A stretch of DNA of 64,000 nucleotides, taken from Acidobacteriota bacterium (GTDB taxonomy: Bacteria > Acidobacteriota > Terriglobia > Bryobacterales > Bryobacteraceae). A program made the position numbers and the translations under genes. The stretch is from the NCBI GenBank assembly GCA_018268715.1, contig JAFDVZ010000010.1:36570-100569 (forward strand), given 5' to 3'. Positions 44,080 through 52,036 of this stretch are shown one piece after another. The notes under the pieces were generated by a model, which saw only the letters and a program-made list of their open reading frames with translations, was not told where the DNA came from and made no database searches. Positions within the stretch are counted from its first letter, which is position 1; every line of letters starts with the position of its first letter.

Positions 44080-44775
44080 TCAAAAGTGCGAGCGCAACTC
44101 GCCAAACGAACCCAGTTCCATCAAACGGACGCCCGCGCGCGGACGAATCTCCTGCTTTTCCAGCACCCAGGTGTGAGCGTGCGGGATGAAAACCGCGTTC
44201 AAACCCGCCTCCAGCGCCGGATTCACGTCCGATTTCGGCGAATTTCCGATCATCCACGTGCGCGACGGCTCCATCCGGCGTTCCTCCACCAGCGCCCGGT
44301 AGGAGGCGGCGTCCTTCTCCTTGACGATGGCCGTATGGGCGAAGTATGAGCCTAGGCCTGAGCGGTCCACCTTCATGCGCTGCTCATCGGGATGCCCTTT
44401 GGTGAACAGAGTCAGATCGTGCCGCGCGGCCAGGTATGCGAGAGTCTCCTCGACGTCGGCGATCAACTCGATCGGCTCGTCCAGGATCCGTTCCGCGAAG
44501 GAGATCACACGCTCCACATCGCTTTCGGCGATGCTGCGCTCGCTCAAATGACGATACGTCTCCACCAGGTTCCGACCGAAGTTTTTCGATCCGTAACCGT
44601 GAATGCGGGCGTTCACCGCCTCGATCTCATCCAGCACGTCGCGCACCTGCGTCGGAATCAGCGTCGAATGATCCAAAAAGTCAACAAAATCGTCGAAAGC
44701 GCGCTCGAAATAGATGTTATTTTCCCACAGGGTGTCGTCGGCGTCGACGATCAGGAACTGCCGTTCAGTTATCAC
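44080..44775 (-). CDS. HAD-superfamily hydrolase
   Basis: 231 aa with GTG start at 44775 (GTGA overlap with the Lon-N stop). HAD motifs: FLIVDADDTLWENN (motif I, DxD), LTLFTKGH (motif II Thr), the Lys in AIVKEKDAASYRAL (motif III) and MIGNSPKSDVNPALEAG (motif IV, two Asp region). The helical cap between 20 and 100 fits a subfamily I small-molecule phosphatase. Possible substrates include phosphoglycolate or sugar phosphates. Same strand as the phosphatase-ADPR hydrolase fusion, so a shared phosphate-metabolism role is plausible but unproven. Confidence 0.9.
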   Translation of the reverse strand: MITERQFLIVDADDTLWENNIYFERAFDDFVDFLDHSTLIPTQVRDVLDEIEAVNARIHGYGSKNFGRNLVETYRHLSERSIAESDVERVISFAERILDEPIELIADVEETLAYLAARHDLTLFTKGHPDEQRMKVDRSGLGSYFAHTAIVKEKDAASYRALVEERRMEPSRTWMIGNSPKSDVNPALEAGLNAVFIPHAHTWVLEKQEIRPRAGVRLMELGSFGELRSHF

Positions 44776-45395
44776 GATTGTATGTGTTTGGCGTGGCCGT
44801 TCCGCCCGGCCAGCACGCGCGCCTCTCCGGTGCGCCGCGTGCGTTCGATCACGCCGGGCAGGAACTCCGCCAGGTGTTTCAACCGCTCGGCTTCGGACCG
44901 GGAGGCGAGCATCAACTGCTGGAAATTCAGATCCCGCACCAAGGAGGCAACCCGGAAACTCAAGGGAGCCTCGGACCCGGCGGCGGGCGTTTCCGCGTCG
45001 TCCTGGACCAGCAGCATTTGCGCGAAGGCGGCCTCCACCCGGGCCTGGACGCCCGCTTCGGGCGCGCTCGTGTCCTCGTCGTCGTAAAACTCCACGCGGC
45101 CCCGCAGGTACGACCGGTCCTCGTCGAGAGACAGGATCTCAAACCGACGCCGTCCACCGGCCACGATGTCGAACCGCCCGTCCTCGTACTCCTTCACCAC
45201 CTGCTCCACCACGGCCGTGCACCCCGCCTTGAGAATCCCCTTCCCCGTCGTCAGCACGATGCCAAATTCCGATCCGCCGCGGATCGCCTCGCCGATCATT
45301 TCCTTATAGCGATCCTCGAAGATGTGCAACGGCGCCTTAGCGCCTGGAAGCAGCACCATTTCGAGCGGAAACAACGGCAACAGTTCCTGTTGCAT
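44772..45395 (-). CDS. Lon N-terminal substrate-binding domain protein
   Basis: 207 aa from ATG at 45395 (MQQELLPLFPLEMVLLPGAKAPLHIFEDRYKEM), the conserved opening of stand-alone Lon-N (LonN/ASC-1 homologue type) proteins. GRFDIVAGGRRRFEI is also characteristic. It has no AAA+ or protease part. Such proteins may bind unfolded proteins or act as regulators. A TTG at 45431 is an alternative start lacking good context. Divergent from the SDR gene with 47 bases between starts. Confidence 0.9.
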   Translation of the reverse strand: MQQELLPLFPLEMVLLPGAKAPLHIFEDRYKEMIGEAIRGGSEFGIVLTTGKGILKAGCTAVVEQVVKEYEDGRFDIVAGGRRRFEILSLDEDRSYLRGRVEFYDDEDTSAPEAGVQARVEAAFAQMLLVQDDAETPAAGSEAPLSFRVASLVRDLNFQQLMLASRSEAERLKHLAEFLPGVIERTRRTGEARVLAGRNGHAKHIQS

Positions 45396-45442
45396 GCTAA
45401 CATTATTGCTTTCCTTAACCAGGACGAACAAATCCGCGGCGG

Positions 45443-46249
45443 ATGCAGATTCGGGACAAGGTCATTCTCATCACGGGCGCCTCGGAGGGCATCGGCGCGG
45501 CGTGCGCGCAGGTCCTTCGGGAGCGCGGGGCGTTGCTTTCGCTGACGGCGCGATCGGAGGACAAGCTGCGGCTGGCGGCCGGCGCCGATGGCCTCTTAAC
45601 GGCCGGCGACATCACCGCGCCCGAAACGCGCGAACGGGTGGTGGCGCGAACGCTCGAACGCTACGGCCGCATCGACGTCCTGATCAACAACGCGGGCGCG
45701 GGGCTCTACACCCCATCCTGGAACTCCGACCCGGCGCATGTTCGCGCGATGTTCGAGTTGAATGTGTTCGCCCCCATTGAGCTGACTAGGCTGGTGGTCC
45801 AATCGATGCGGCGCCGCGGCTCGGGTATGATCGTTAACGTCGGCTCTATTGCTGGCAAGGTGACATTGCCCTGGCTTACTCTATACTCGGCGACCAAGTA
45901 CGCGGTCGGATCGCTGACCGACGGCCTGCGCATGGAGTTGAAGCGCGACGGCATCCACGCCATGACAGTCTGTCCGGGCTACGTCGAGACCCGCTTCCAG
46001 AGCAACCTGATCGCCGGTCGCATCCCGCCGGGCGTGGCCGACTCGCGCATGTTCGCCATATCGGCGCGCCGCTGCGCCGAAGACATCGCTTCCGGGATCG
46101 AGCGCCGCGCGCGCACCGTGATGACGCCGCGGGTGGGCTGGCTGCTGGTGGCCGCCGCCAGGCTCTTCCCTGCCCTGCTCGAGTCCCGCTTTGAATCCAT
46201 CCACGCCCGCGGCCAGTCGCCGCGCGGCGCCGCGGAGGGCGCCCCTTGA
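45443..46249 (+). CDS. Short-chain dehydrogenase/reductase
   Basis: 268 aa. NAD(P)-binding TGASEGIGAAC, structural LINNAGAG, and catalytic Ser (VNVGSIAG) with YSATK (Tyr-Lys) follow the SDR plan; CPGYVETRF is also typical. The motif TGASEGIG and an extended C-terminus favour classical SDRs of the fatty-acid or polyketide reductase type; substrate unknown. Its TGA overlaps the TTG start of the shikimate kinase gene, so they are translated together. Confidence 0.95.
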   Translation: MQIRDKVILITGASEGIGAACAQVLRERGALLSLTARSEDKLRLAAGADGLLTAGDITAPETRERVVARTLERYGRIDVLINNAGAGLYTPSWNSDPAHVRAMFELNVFAPIELTRLVVQSMRRRGSGMIVNVGSIAGKVTLPWLTLYSATKYAVGSLTDGLRMELKRDGIHAMTVCPGYVETRFQSNLIAGRIPPGVADSRMFAISARRCAEDIASGIERRARTVMTPRVGWLLVAAARLFPALLESRFESIHARGQSPRGAAEGAP

Positions 46250-46770
46250 TCCTGAAACTGAAACGCACGCCCGGTCTCTATCTGGTGGGATTCATGGGTT
46301 CCGGAAAGTCCACCGTGGGGCCCATGCTCGCCGATGAACTCGGCTGGAGCTTCCTCGATGTCGACCAGGAGATCGAGGCCGAGCAGCGCGTCACCATCGC
46401 CCAGATCTTCGCCGAGCGCGGAGAGCCGGAATTCCGCCGCATCGAGACGGAAGTCCTCACCGCGCGCGTCCGCCGCATCCAGCGCGGCCGTCCCATGGTG
46501 CTGGCGCTGGGCGGCGGCGCCTTCGCCCAGGATCACAACTACGAACTGCTTGAGGAAAACGGAGTCAGCGTGTGGCTCGAATGTCCGCTCGAGGTGGTGC
46601 GGGCGCGCATTGGCGTCGATCCCGTGCGCCCTCTGACCCGCGACCCGATCGCCATGGAGGCGCTGTTTGAAAAGCGCCGCGCCGCCTACGCCCGCGCCGA
46701 CTATCGTGTGGACGCCACCGGAGACCCGCCCACCGTGCTGCGGGCGATTCTCGACCTTCCCATCTTCTAA
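46246..46770 (+). CDS. aroK: Shikimate kinase
   Basis: 174 aa. TTG start at 46246 overlaps the SDR stop (TTGA) and follows GGAGGG at six bases. P-loop GFMGSGKSTVG, DVDQEIE (Mg-binding), GEPEFRRIETEVL (shikimate-binding Arg) and ALGGGAF are the shikimate kinase marks, and the lid PLTRDP is present. It phosphorylates shikimate at the 3-hydroxyl in the chorismate pathway. Other aro genes are not in the window; it sits with an SDR and glycerate kinase instead. Confidence 0.95.
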   Translation: MILKLKRTPGLYLVGFMGSGKSTVGPMLADELGWSFLDVDQEIEAEQRVTIAQIFAERGEPEFRRIETEVLTARVRRIQRGRPMVLALGGGAFAQDHNYELLEENGVSVWLECPLEVVRARIGVDPVRPLTRDPIAMEALFEKRRAAYARADYRVDATGDPPTVLRAILDLPIF

Positions 46771-46775
46771 ACGCC

Positions 46776-48065
46776 ATGCCGAAAACCGCAGTGAATCCCC
46801 TGAAGCGCGACGCTCTCGCGATCTTCAAAGCCGGACTTGCGGCCGCCGATCCCGCCCGCGCCGTCGAACAGGCGCTCGCCAAGGTGGGCGACCGCTACCG
46901 CCGCATCCTCGTTGTCGGAGCCGGGAAAGCCGGCGCCACCATGGCCCGCGCCGCCGAACGCGCGCTGGGCTCCCGCATCGCCGGCGGACTGATCAACGTG
47001 AAGGACGGCCACACGGCCAAGCTTCGCCGCATCGAACTCAACGAGTGCGGCCACCCCATCCCCGATGAACGCGGCGTCGACGGCGCGCGTCGCATCGCGG
47101 AGATCGTGCGCTCGGCCGGTCCCGGGGATCTGGTGCTGTGTCTGATTTCCGGAGGCGGATCCGCGCTGCTGCCCTACCCCGCCGAAGGTCTCACGCTGGC
47201 CGACAAGCAGGAGACCACGCGCTGCCTGCTCGCCTGCGGCGCGACCATCCACGAAATCAACGCCGTCCGCAAACACCTGTCCGCGATCAAGGGCGGCCGT
47301 CTGGCGTTGCTCGCCCAACCCGCGCCCGTGCTCGCGCTGCTGTTGTCCGACGTCATCGGCGACGACCTGAGCGTCATCGGCTCCGGCCCCACCGCGCCGG
47401 ACGAATCCACCTATCAAGGGGCGCTCGAGGCGCTCGACAAGTATGGAATCCGCGCGGCGGTCCCCGAGCCGGTGCGGAAGCGTCTGGAAGCCGGAGCGCG
47501 GGGCGAAGTCGAAGAGACGCCGAAGGAGCTGTCCAACGCACGCAACATTGTAGTGGGCAGCAATCGCCTGGCCGTCGACGCCGCCGAGCGAAAGGCGAAG
47601 GAACTCGGCTACCGGACGCTGGTGTTGGCGACTACGATCGAAGGGGAAACCCGGGACATCGCCCGCATGCACGCGGCGATCGCGAAGGAAGTGCTGGCCA
47701 GCCGACGTCCCGTCCGGGCGCCGGCCTGCATTCTGTCGGGCGGAGAGACAACCGTCACGCTGCGGGGCAAGGGGTTGGGGGGGCGCAATCAGGAATTCGC
47801 GCTGGCGGCCGCTCTAGACATCGCCGGCGCCGGCGACGTCGCGGTGTTGAGCGCCGGAACCGACGGCACCGATGGCCCAACGGACGCGGCCGGCGCCTTC
47901 GCCGATTCATCCACCCTGATGCGGTCCGCCGCGAAGGGCCTGGACGCCAAGGCGAGCCTTCGCGAAAACGACTCCTACCACTTCTTCGAACCGCTGAACG
48001 ACCTGGTGAAGACGGGCCCTACCGGCACCAACGTGATGGATCTGCGCATCCTGCTGGTTCGTTAG
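46776..48065 (+). CDS. Glycerate 2-kinase (MOFRL/DUF4147 family)
   Basis: 429 aa. The N-terminal DUF4147 domain carries ILVVGAGKAGATMARAAE, LCLISGGGSALLPYPAEGLTL and LLSDVIGDDLSVIGSGPTAPDEST, and the C-terminal MOFRL domain carries LSGGETTVTLRGKGLGGRNQEFALA and GTDGTDGPTDAAGAF. These are diagnostic of GckA/TtuD-type kinases, which make 2-phosphoglycerate from glycerate and ATP. It provides entry of glycerate (photorespiration-like, serine or sugar-acid breakdown) into glycolysis. Five bases after the aroK stop, same operon. Confidence 0.95.
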   Translation: MPKTAVNPLKRDALAIFKAGLAAADPARAVEQALAKVGDRYRRILVVGAGKAGATMARAAERALGSRIAGGLINVKDGHTAKLRRIELNECGHPIPDERGVDGARRIAEIVRSAGPGDLVLCLISGGGSALLPYPAEGLTLADKQETTRCLLACGATIHEINAVRKHLSAIKGGRLALLAQPAPVLALLLSDVIGDDLSVIGSGPTAPDESTYQGALEALDKYGIRAAVPEPVRKRLEAGARGEVEETPKELSNARNIVVGSNRLAVDAAERKAKELGYRTLVLATTIEGETRDIARMHAAIAKEVLASRRPVRAPACILSGGETTVTLRGKGLGGRNQEFALAAALDIAGAGDVAVLSAGTDGTDGPTDAAGAFADSSTLMRSAAKGLDAKASLRENDSYHFFEPLNDLVKTGPTGTNVMDLRILLVR

Positions 48066-48067
48066 CC

Positions 48068-48119
48068 GAAAAAAATAGCCCCGACAGCCGGGTTCGGACG
48101 CGTTGAACGCCGGCTGTCG
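48068..48119 (-). terminator. Rho-independent terminator downstream of pal
   Basis: Arms CGACAGCCGG (48082-48091) and CCGGCTGTCG (48110-48119), 18-base loop. On the minus strand the stem is followed by GGGCTATTTTTTT, so it ends transcription of the pal-side genes. The A-run and hairpin may also serve the plus-strand glycerate kinase gene weakly. Confidence 0.85.
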
Positions 48120-48172
48120 AGGCGCGGATCGCAACGGGTTGAGTGCTCCGCTAACTCGGCAATGATTCGATG

Positions 48173-48757
48173 CTAATTCTTGGCCACGATGTGGGCGCGG
48201 CGGTTCTTCTGCCAGCACGCCTCGGTGGAATCGGTGCAGACCGGCTTCTCTTTGCCATAGCTGACAGTCTGCAACTGGTCGCCCGGAATGCCCAGCGACA
48301 CCAGGTATTCCTTGGCGGCCTTTGAACGGGCGTCGCCCAGGGCGCTGTTGTATTCGGCCGAGCCCCGCTCGTCGCAGTGGCCTTCCACGGTCAACTTGTA
48401 ATCCGGGTACTGCTTCAGGATGTCGGCAAGCGTCTTGGCGTCATCGCTCAACGTCGTCTGCGCGTCGGTGCGCAGGCGGTGCTTGTCATAGTCGAAGTAG
48501 GCGTCCTGAATTTTGGCGAGCAGTTCTTCGATCCGCTTGATGGTGGCGGCGTCGGGATAGCGATTGCGCGGCGCCTCGGCCACCTGCTTCTGCTCCTGGC
48601 GGGGAGCGGGGGTGGGCGCGGGAGCGGGCGCGGCGGCTGCTTGAGGCGCCGGAGCGGGGGCCGGCGGAGCCGCGGCGGCGGTCTTCTTCTTACATGCGAC
48701 GCCGCAAATGGATACAGCGGCAAGGGTGGCGACGGTCAGGATCCGGGACAATTTCAC
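48173..48757 (-). CDS. pal: Peptidoglycan-associated lipoprotein (OmpA family)
   Basis: 194 aa with a GTG start at 48757. N-terminus MKLSRILTVATLAAVSICGVACKKK is a lipoprotein signal with a weak lipobox around the last Cys, then an Ala/Pro-rich linker. The OmpA-like domain (about 80-194) carries YFDYDKHRLR, VEGHCDERGSAEYNSALG and ARSKAAKEYLVSLG, the core of Pal, which binds diaminopimelate. Pal anchors the outer membrane to peptidoglycan and works with TolB; tolB is not adjacent. A hairpin covers its ribosome binding site. Confidence 0.95.
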   Translation of the reverse strand: MKLSRILTVATLAAVSICGVACKKKTAAAAPPAPAPAPQAAAAPAPAPTPAPRQEQKQVAEAPRNRYPDAATIKRIEELLAKIQDAYFDYDKHRLRTDAQTTLSDDAKTLADILKQYPDYKLTVEGHCDERGSAEYNSALGDARSKAAKEYLVSLGIPGDQLQTVSYGKEKPVCTDSTEACWQKNRRAHIVAKN

Positions 48758-48758
48758 T

Positions 48759-48777
48759 GGATTGCTTTCTCCAATCC
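48759..48777 (-). promoter_or_regulatory. Hairpin holding the pal ribosome binding site in its loop
   Basis: On the minus strand GGATTG-gagaaag-CAATCC: the loop contains the GGAG-like sequence that lies 11-15 bases before the GTG start. It may tune translation. The pairing is only six base pairs. Confidence 0.3.
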
Positions 48778-48864
48778 CAGTGTCACCGTTATGCCCTGCT
48801 CACCGACATCCCCGCGAGCCGGTATTTTCGCCGGAACCCTTCTGGTAGGCCTTCCGCCGCCCCG

Positions 48865-49221
48865 TCAGGATATCTTCTTGACGCTATAGTCGAAGGCCAT
48901 TCCCGCATCGCTTTCGACGTGGAACTTGATCTCGCTGTTCCCCATCTTGCCCGTGTACTTCAGCTTCATCTCGTTGTCCTCGAACTTCACGGAGATGGTG
49001 AAGGAAATCGTATCGCCATCCACCTTCCCGTCCTTGATTTCGGACTTGCCCATCATCTGGCTGGTGGTTTCGCCGGTCAATTTGGCGCCGTCCACCTTGA
49101 AGACGAAGGTGCGTTCAATGTTGCCGTTCGGTGTTTCGACGGTCCCCTTCCACGTTCCGGAGACGTCGGCTGCAAAAGCGCTGAATGCGAACAGGGCGGC
49201 CAGGCACAACAGTTGCTTCAT
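48865..49221 (-). CDS. Small exported beta-rich protein
   Basis: 118 aa from ATG at 49221 with AAGGAG seven bases upstream; the frame opens at 49323 without support. Signal peptide MKQLLCLAALFAFSAFA. The mature protein is a series of short strands with alternating charged and hydrophobic residues (GTWKGTVETPNGNIERTFVFKV, KLTGETTSQM, MKLKYTGKMGNSEIKF), resembling lipocalin-like or DUF proteins of unknown role that are frequent in acidobacteria. No partner genes. Confidence 0.8.
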   Translation of the reverse strand: MKQLLCLAALFAFSAFAADVSGTWKGTVETPNGNIERTFVFKVDGAKLTGETTSQMMGKSEIKDGKVDGDTISFTISVKFEDNEMKLKYTGKMGNSEIKFHVESDAGMAFDYSVKKIS

Positions 49222-49282
49222 GGGAGTTCTCCTTTCGATGTCGAGGCGGGCCCTATCATTCTTTCCGGATTGCGTCCTCCGG

Positions 49283-50608
49283 TCAAGGGCGATTGCGCCG
49301 AAACACTCGAAAACCCCACGCATCGAGCGACACCGCCGGCGTCGCGGACGGTTTCGCGCCGCCTACCCCGAGGTCCGTAAACCCCGCCGCCGCGTCCACC
49401 AGCCCGAGAAACGGCCGGTTGGAGCAGTTCACCACCACCAGCAACTCCTCCGACGAATCCCGTCGCAAGTAGCTGACAATCCGGTCCGGCTCCCCGTTGC
49501 GGACCCACTCCGTTTCCCCCTGCCGGAGCGCCGCGTGCGCCCTCCGCAGCGCGATCATCTCACGGTAGAACTTTGGAAACTCCGGCCTCCGTTGCGCCAT
49601 GGCCCAGAACACCGGAAGCCGCTCAAACAGCGCCGGATCTCCGGATTCGGTGGTATCGCCAACCTCCATGCCGTTATACATCAGCGGCGCGCCGTCCAGC
49701 GTGAACACCAGCGCCGAAGCGGCCAGCGCCCCCCGTTCGCCGAACCTCGCGATGGCGCGTTTCTCATCGTGATTGTCGGAAAAGCGCATGCGCAGCGATC
49801 CCCGTGGATAGCGCGCCCGCTCGGCCTCCCACACCCGCCGGATCTCGGTCGCCGGCGCCCCATTCTCGAACACCGCCGTCAATGCCGAATGGAACGGCCA
49901 CTCGTAGTCGAGGTCGAAGGCCTTAACCAGCAGGTCCGGCGAGTCCGCCTCGGCGATCATGACGATGCCCGGTTTGATGCGCTCCAGCCGGTCCCGGGCC
50001 GCCTCCCAGAAATCCCGTGGAACCATGAACGCCACGTCGCACCGGAAACCGTCCAGATCGAAATCCCTCATCCAATGCTCGAGCATCGCCGTCATGTACT
50101 CGCACAACTCGGGATTCCGGTAATCGAGCCCCGCCACGTCGGCCCAGTCCGCAATCGGCGGCAGAACCTTGCCCGCGGCGTCCCGCTTGTAGAACTCCGG
50201 CCGCTTCATCAGCACGCTGTCCCAAGCCGTGTGATTGGCGACCATGTCGATAATCACCTTGAAGCCCAGTCGATGAGCCTCCCCCACCAGCCGCTTCAGA
50301 TCCTCCGCCGAGCCGTAAGCCGGATTAACCGCATAGTAGTCGCGAACCGCGTAGGGACTCCCGATCGAGCCCTTCTTATTCAACTCCCCGGAAGGCTGAA
50401 CCGGCATCAGCCATAGCAGCGTGACGCCCAGCTCACGCAACCGTGGCAGCCCCGCCTGGACGCCCTTGAAGTCGCCCGTCGCCGAGAAGGTCCGCGTGTT
50501 GATTTCGTAAATGACGGCGGAGGCCAGCCAGTCCGGCGACGTCCGGGCCCGGCGGTCATCCGCGATAAGAAGAGAGGATAGAAGAAGGAGGCACGCGCCG
50601 ATGCGCAT
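49283..50608 (-). CDS. Alpha-amylase family (GH13) glycoside hydrolase
   Basis: 441 aa with a short signal peptide (GACLLLLSSLLIADD). GH13 conserved regions: DMVANHTAW (I), DGFRCDVAF with the nucleophile Asp (II), IAEAD with the acid Glu (III) and RFSDNHDEKR with the third Asp (IV). Length fits a compact enzyme lacking an extra C-terminal module beyond a short beta domain. It probably acts on malto-oligosaccharides in the periplasm. It lies nine bases after the tauE-like gene at the tail of the cys operon, apparently unrelated in function. Confidence 0.93.
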   Translation of the reverse strand: MRIGACLLLLSSLLIADDRRARTSPDWLASAVIYEINTRTFSATGDFKGVQAGLPRLRELGVTLLWLMPVQPSGELNKKGSIGSPYAVRDYYAVNPAYGSAEDLKRLVGEAHRLGFKVIIDMVANHTAWDSVLMKRPEFYKRDAAGKVLPPIADWADVAGLDYRNPELCEYMTAMLEHWMRDFDLDGFRCDVAFMVPRDFWEAARDRLERIKPGIVMIAEADSPDLLVKAFDLDYEWPFHSALTAVFENGAPATEIRRVWEAERARYPRGSLRMRFSDNHDEKRAIARFGERGALAASALVFTLDGAPLMYNGMEVGDTTESGDPALFERLPVFWAMAQRRPEFPKFYREMIALRRAHAALRQGETEWVRNGEPDRIVSYLRRDSSEELLVVVNCSNRPFLGLVDAAAGFTDLGVGGAKPSATPAVSLDAWGFRVFRRNRP

Positions 50609-50617
50609 GCTCCCAGA

Positions 50618-51367
50618 CTAGCTCAGCGACCGCCAGCAGAGCTGCCCGCCGAGCGACATCAGCCAAATCGACAACGCGAAGCGCAGAGGCCGCGGCGGCA
50701 GCAGCGCCGACAGGTTCGCGCCCACCAGGATCCCCGGGATGCCGCCGATCAGCAGGTGCATCAGCAACCGCGGATCGTAGTTGCCGGCTGTCAATTGGAA
50801 CCCGCCGCCCACCAGCGACAACGCCAGCCCGAAGAACACGTCGGTGCCCACCACCTGGCTGGTGGCGATGGTGGTCAGCGACATCAGCGCCACTGAGCCC
50901 AGCGCGCCGGCCCCGGCCGAGGAGAACCCGAACTCCGCCCCGATGGGCGCCGTAATCAGCGGCAACCAGCGCCGCCGGTCAGCTGCCGCTGCGCTCTGAT
51001 TCCGGGTGCGGAACATCCGCCACAGATTCAACGCCGCCCCCAGCGCGATCACCACCCCCAGCGTGCCCAACAGAATATCGGAGCGCGTCCGCGCATACCG
51101 CGTGAACAGCACCGATCCAAACAGCACGCCCGGCAATCCTCCCAGGCACATCCACCCGAGCACCCGCCAGTTCACCTGCTTGCGGAGCAGATAGCTGGGC
51201 GCGCCGGCGATTTTGATGATGCCGCCGTACACCAGCGCCGTCCCTACCGCTACCGGCGGCGGCAGATGAAGCGCCAGCAACAGCACCGGAGCCGTGATGC
51301 TCCCCGCGCCGACGCCCGTCAATCCAATGGCCAGCGCGATACCGAATCCAAGTAGAATCTCGCCCAT
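50618..51367 (-). CDS. TauE/SafE-family sulfite or sulfonate-type exporter
   Basis: 249 aa with seven to eight TM helices: MGEILLGFGIALAIGLTGVGAGSITAPVLLL is the characteristic opening with two Gly-rich helices, repeated in the second half (GAEFGFSSAGAGALGSVAL). TauE/SafE proteins export sulfite, sulfoacetate or similar sulfur anions, or import sulfate. The gene starts one base after the cysH stop, so it belongs to the sulfate-assimilation operon and may relieve excess sulfite or move sulfate. Confidence 0.93.
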   Translation of the reverse strand: MGEILLGFGIALAIGLTGVGAGSITAPVLLLALHLPPPVAVGTALVYGGIIKIAGAPSYLLRKQVNWRVLGWMCLGGLPGVLFGSVLFTRYARTRSDILLGTLGVVIALGAALNLWRMFRTRNQSAAAADRRRWLPLITAPIGAEFGFSSAGAGALGSVALMSLTTIATSQVVGTDVFFGLALSLVGGGFQLTAGNYDPRLLMHLLIGGIPGILVGANLSALLPPRPLRFALSIWLMSLGGQLCWRSLS

Positions 51368-51368
51368 G

Positions 51369-52034
51369 TCACTGCGCCTGTATGTGAATTCCGCACTCGA
51401 GCTTCTGCTGACCGGCCCACCGGCCGGACCTGGGATTTTCCGGATCGAACGGCAGCGCCGTACAAGGCTCGCAGCCGATGCTCGTATAACCTCGCTCGTA
51501 CAGCGGCAACAGCGGGATGTCCCACTGCTTCATGTACTGCCAGACCTCCTTGGTCGTCCAATGCGCCAAAGGACTGATCTTGCGCAGTGTCTTGCCGGAA
51601 GGCAGCTTGAACGGCTCGACCGTCTCAAGCCCGGCGCGCGTGGGAGACTGCTCCCGCCGCAGCCCGGTGAACCAGACATCGTAGCCCGCCAAGCCCCCAA
51701 ACAGCGGCTCGACTTTGCGGAATCCGCAGCACCGGTTCGGCGCCGTCTGGTACAGCAGGCCATGCTCGGCCTCCTGCTCGGCAACGGTGGACTTCGGCGC
51801 CAGATTCACCAGCTTCAGCGACAGCCGGCTGGCGATCTCATCGCGATAGGCGTACGTTTCGGCGAAGTGGTAGCCCGTATCGAGAAACAGCACTGGGATA
51901 TCCGGCGCCTCCAGCGTGATCATGTGGACCACAGCCACGCACTCGGCCTGAAAACTGCTCGTGACGCACTTCAGCCCCTCGCCGGCCAATTCGGACCGGA
52001 TCAACTGGCGCGCGGCCTCGACATGACTCGACAT
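51369..52034 (-). CDS. cysH: Assimilatory APS/PAPS reductase, APS-type by cysteines
   Basis: 221 aa, ATG at 52034 with GGGGGAGGG upstream. Adenylyl-sulfate reductase motifs: SSFQAE (P-loop-like), LDTGYHFAETY, then CCGFRKVEPL and, 80 residues later, CEPCTALP, and the catalytic tail ECGIH. The CC...CxxC set binds a [4Fe-4S] cluster and is the mark of enzymes that reduce APS directly; E. coli-type PAPS reductases lack these pairs. Product is sulfite. Sits between cysN and tauE; 2 bases after cysN. Confidence 0.93.
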   Translation of the reverse strand: MSSHVEAARQLIRSELAGEGLKCVTSSFQAECVAVVHMITLEAPDIPVLFLDTGYHFAETYAYRDEIASRLSLKLVNLAPKSTVAEQEAEHGLLYQTAPNRCCGFRKVEPLFGGLAGYDVWFTGLRREQSPTRAGLETVEPFKLPSGKTLRKISPLAHWTTKEVWQYMKQWDIPLLPLYERGYTSIGCEPCTALPFDPENPRSGRWAGQQKLECGIHIQAQ

Positions 52035-52036
52035 CG

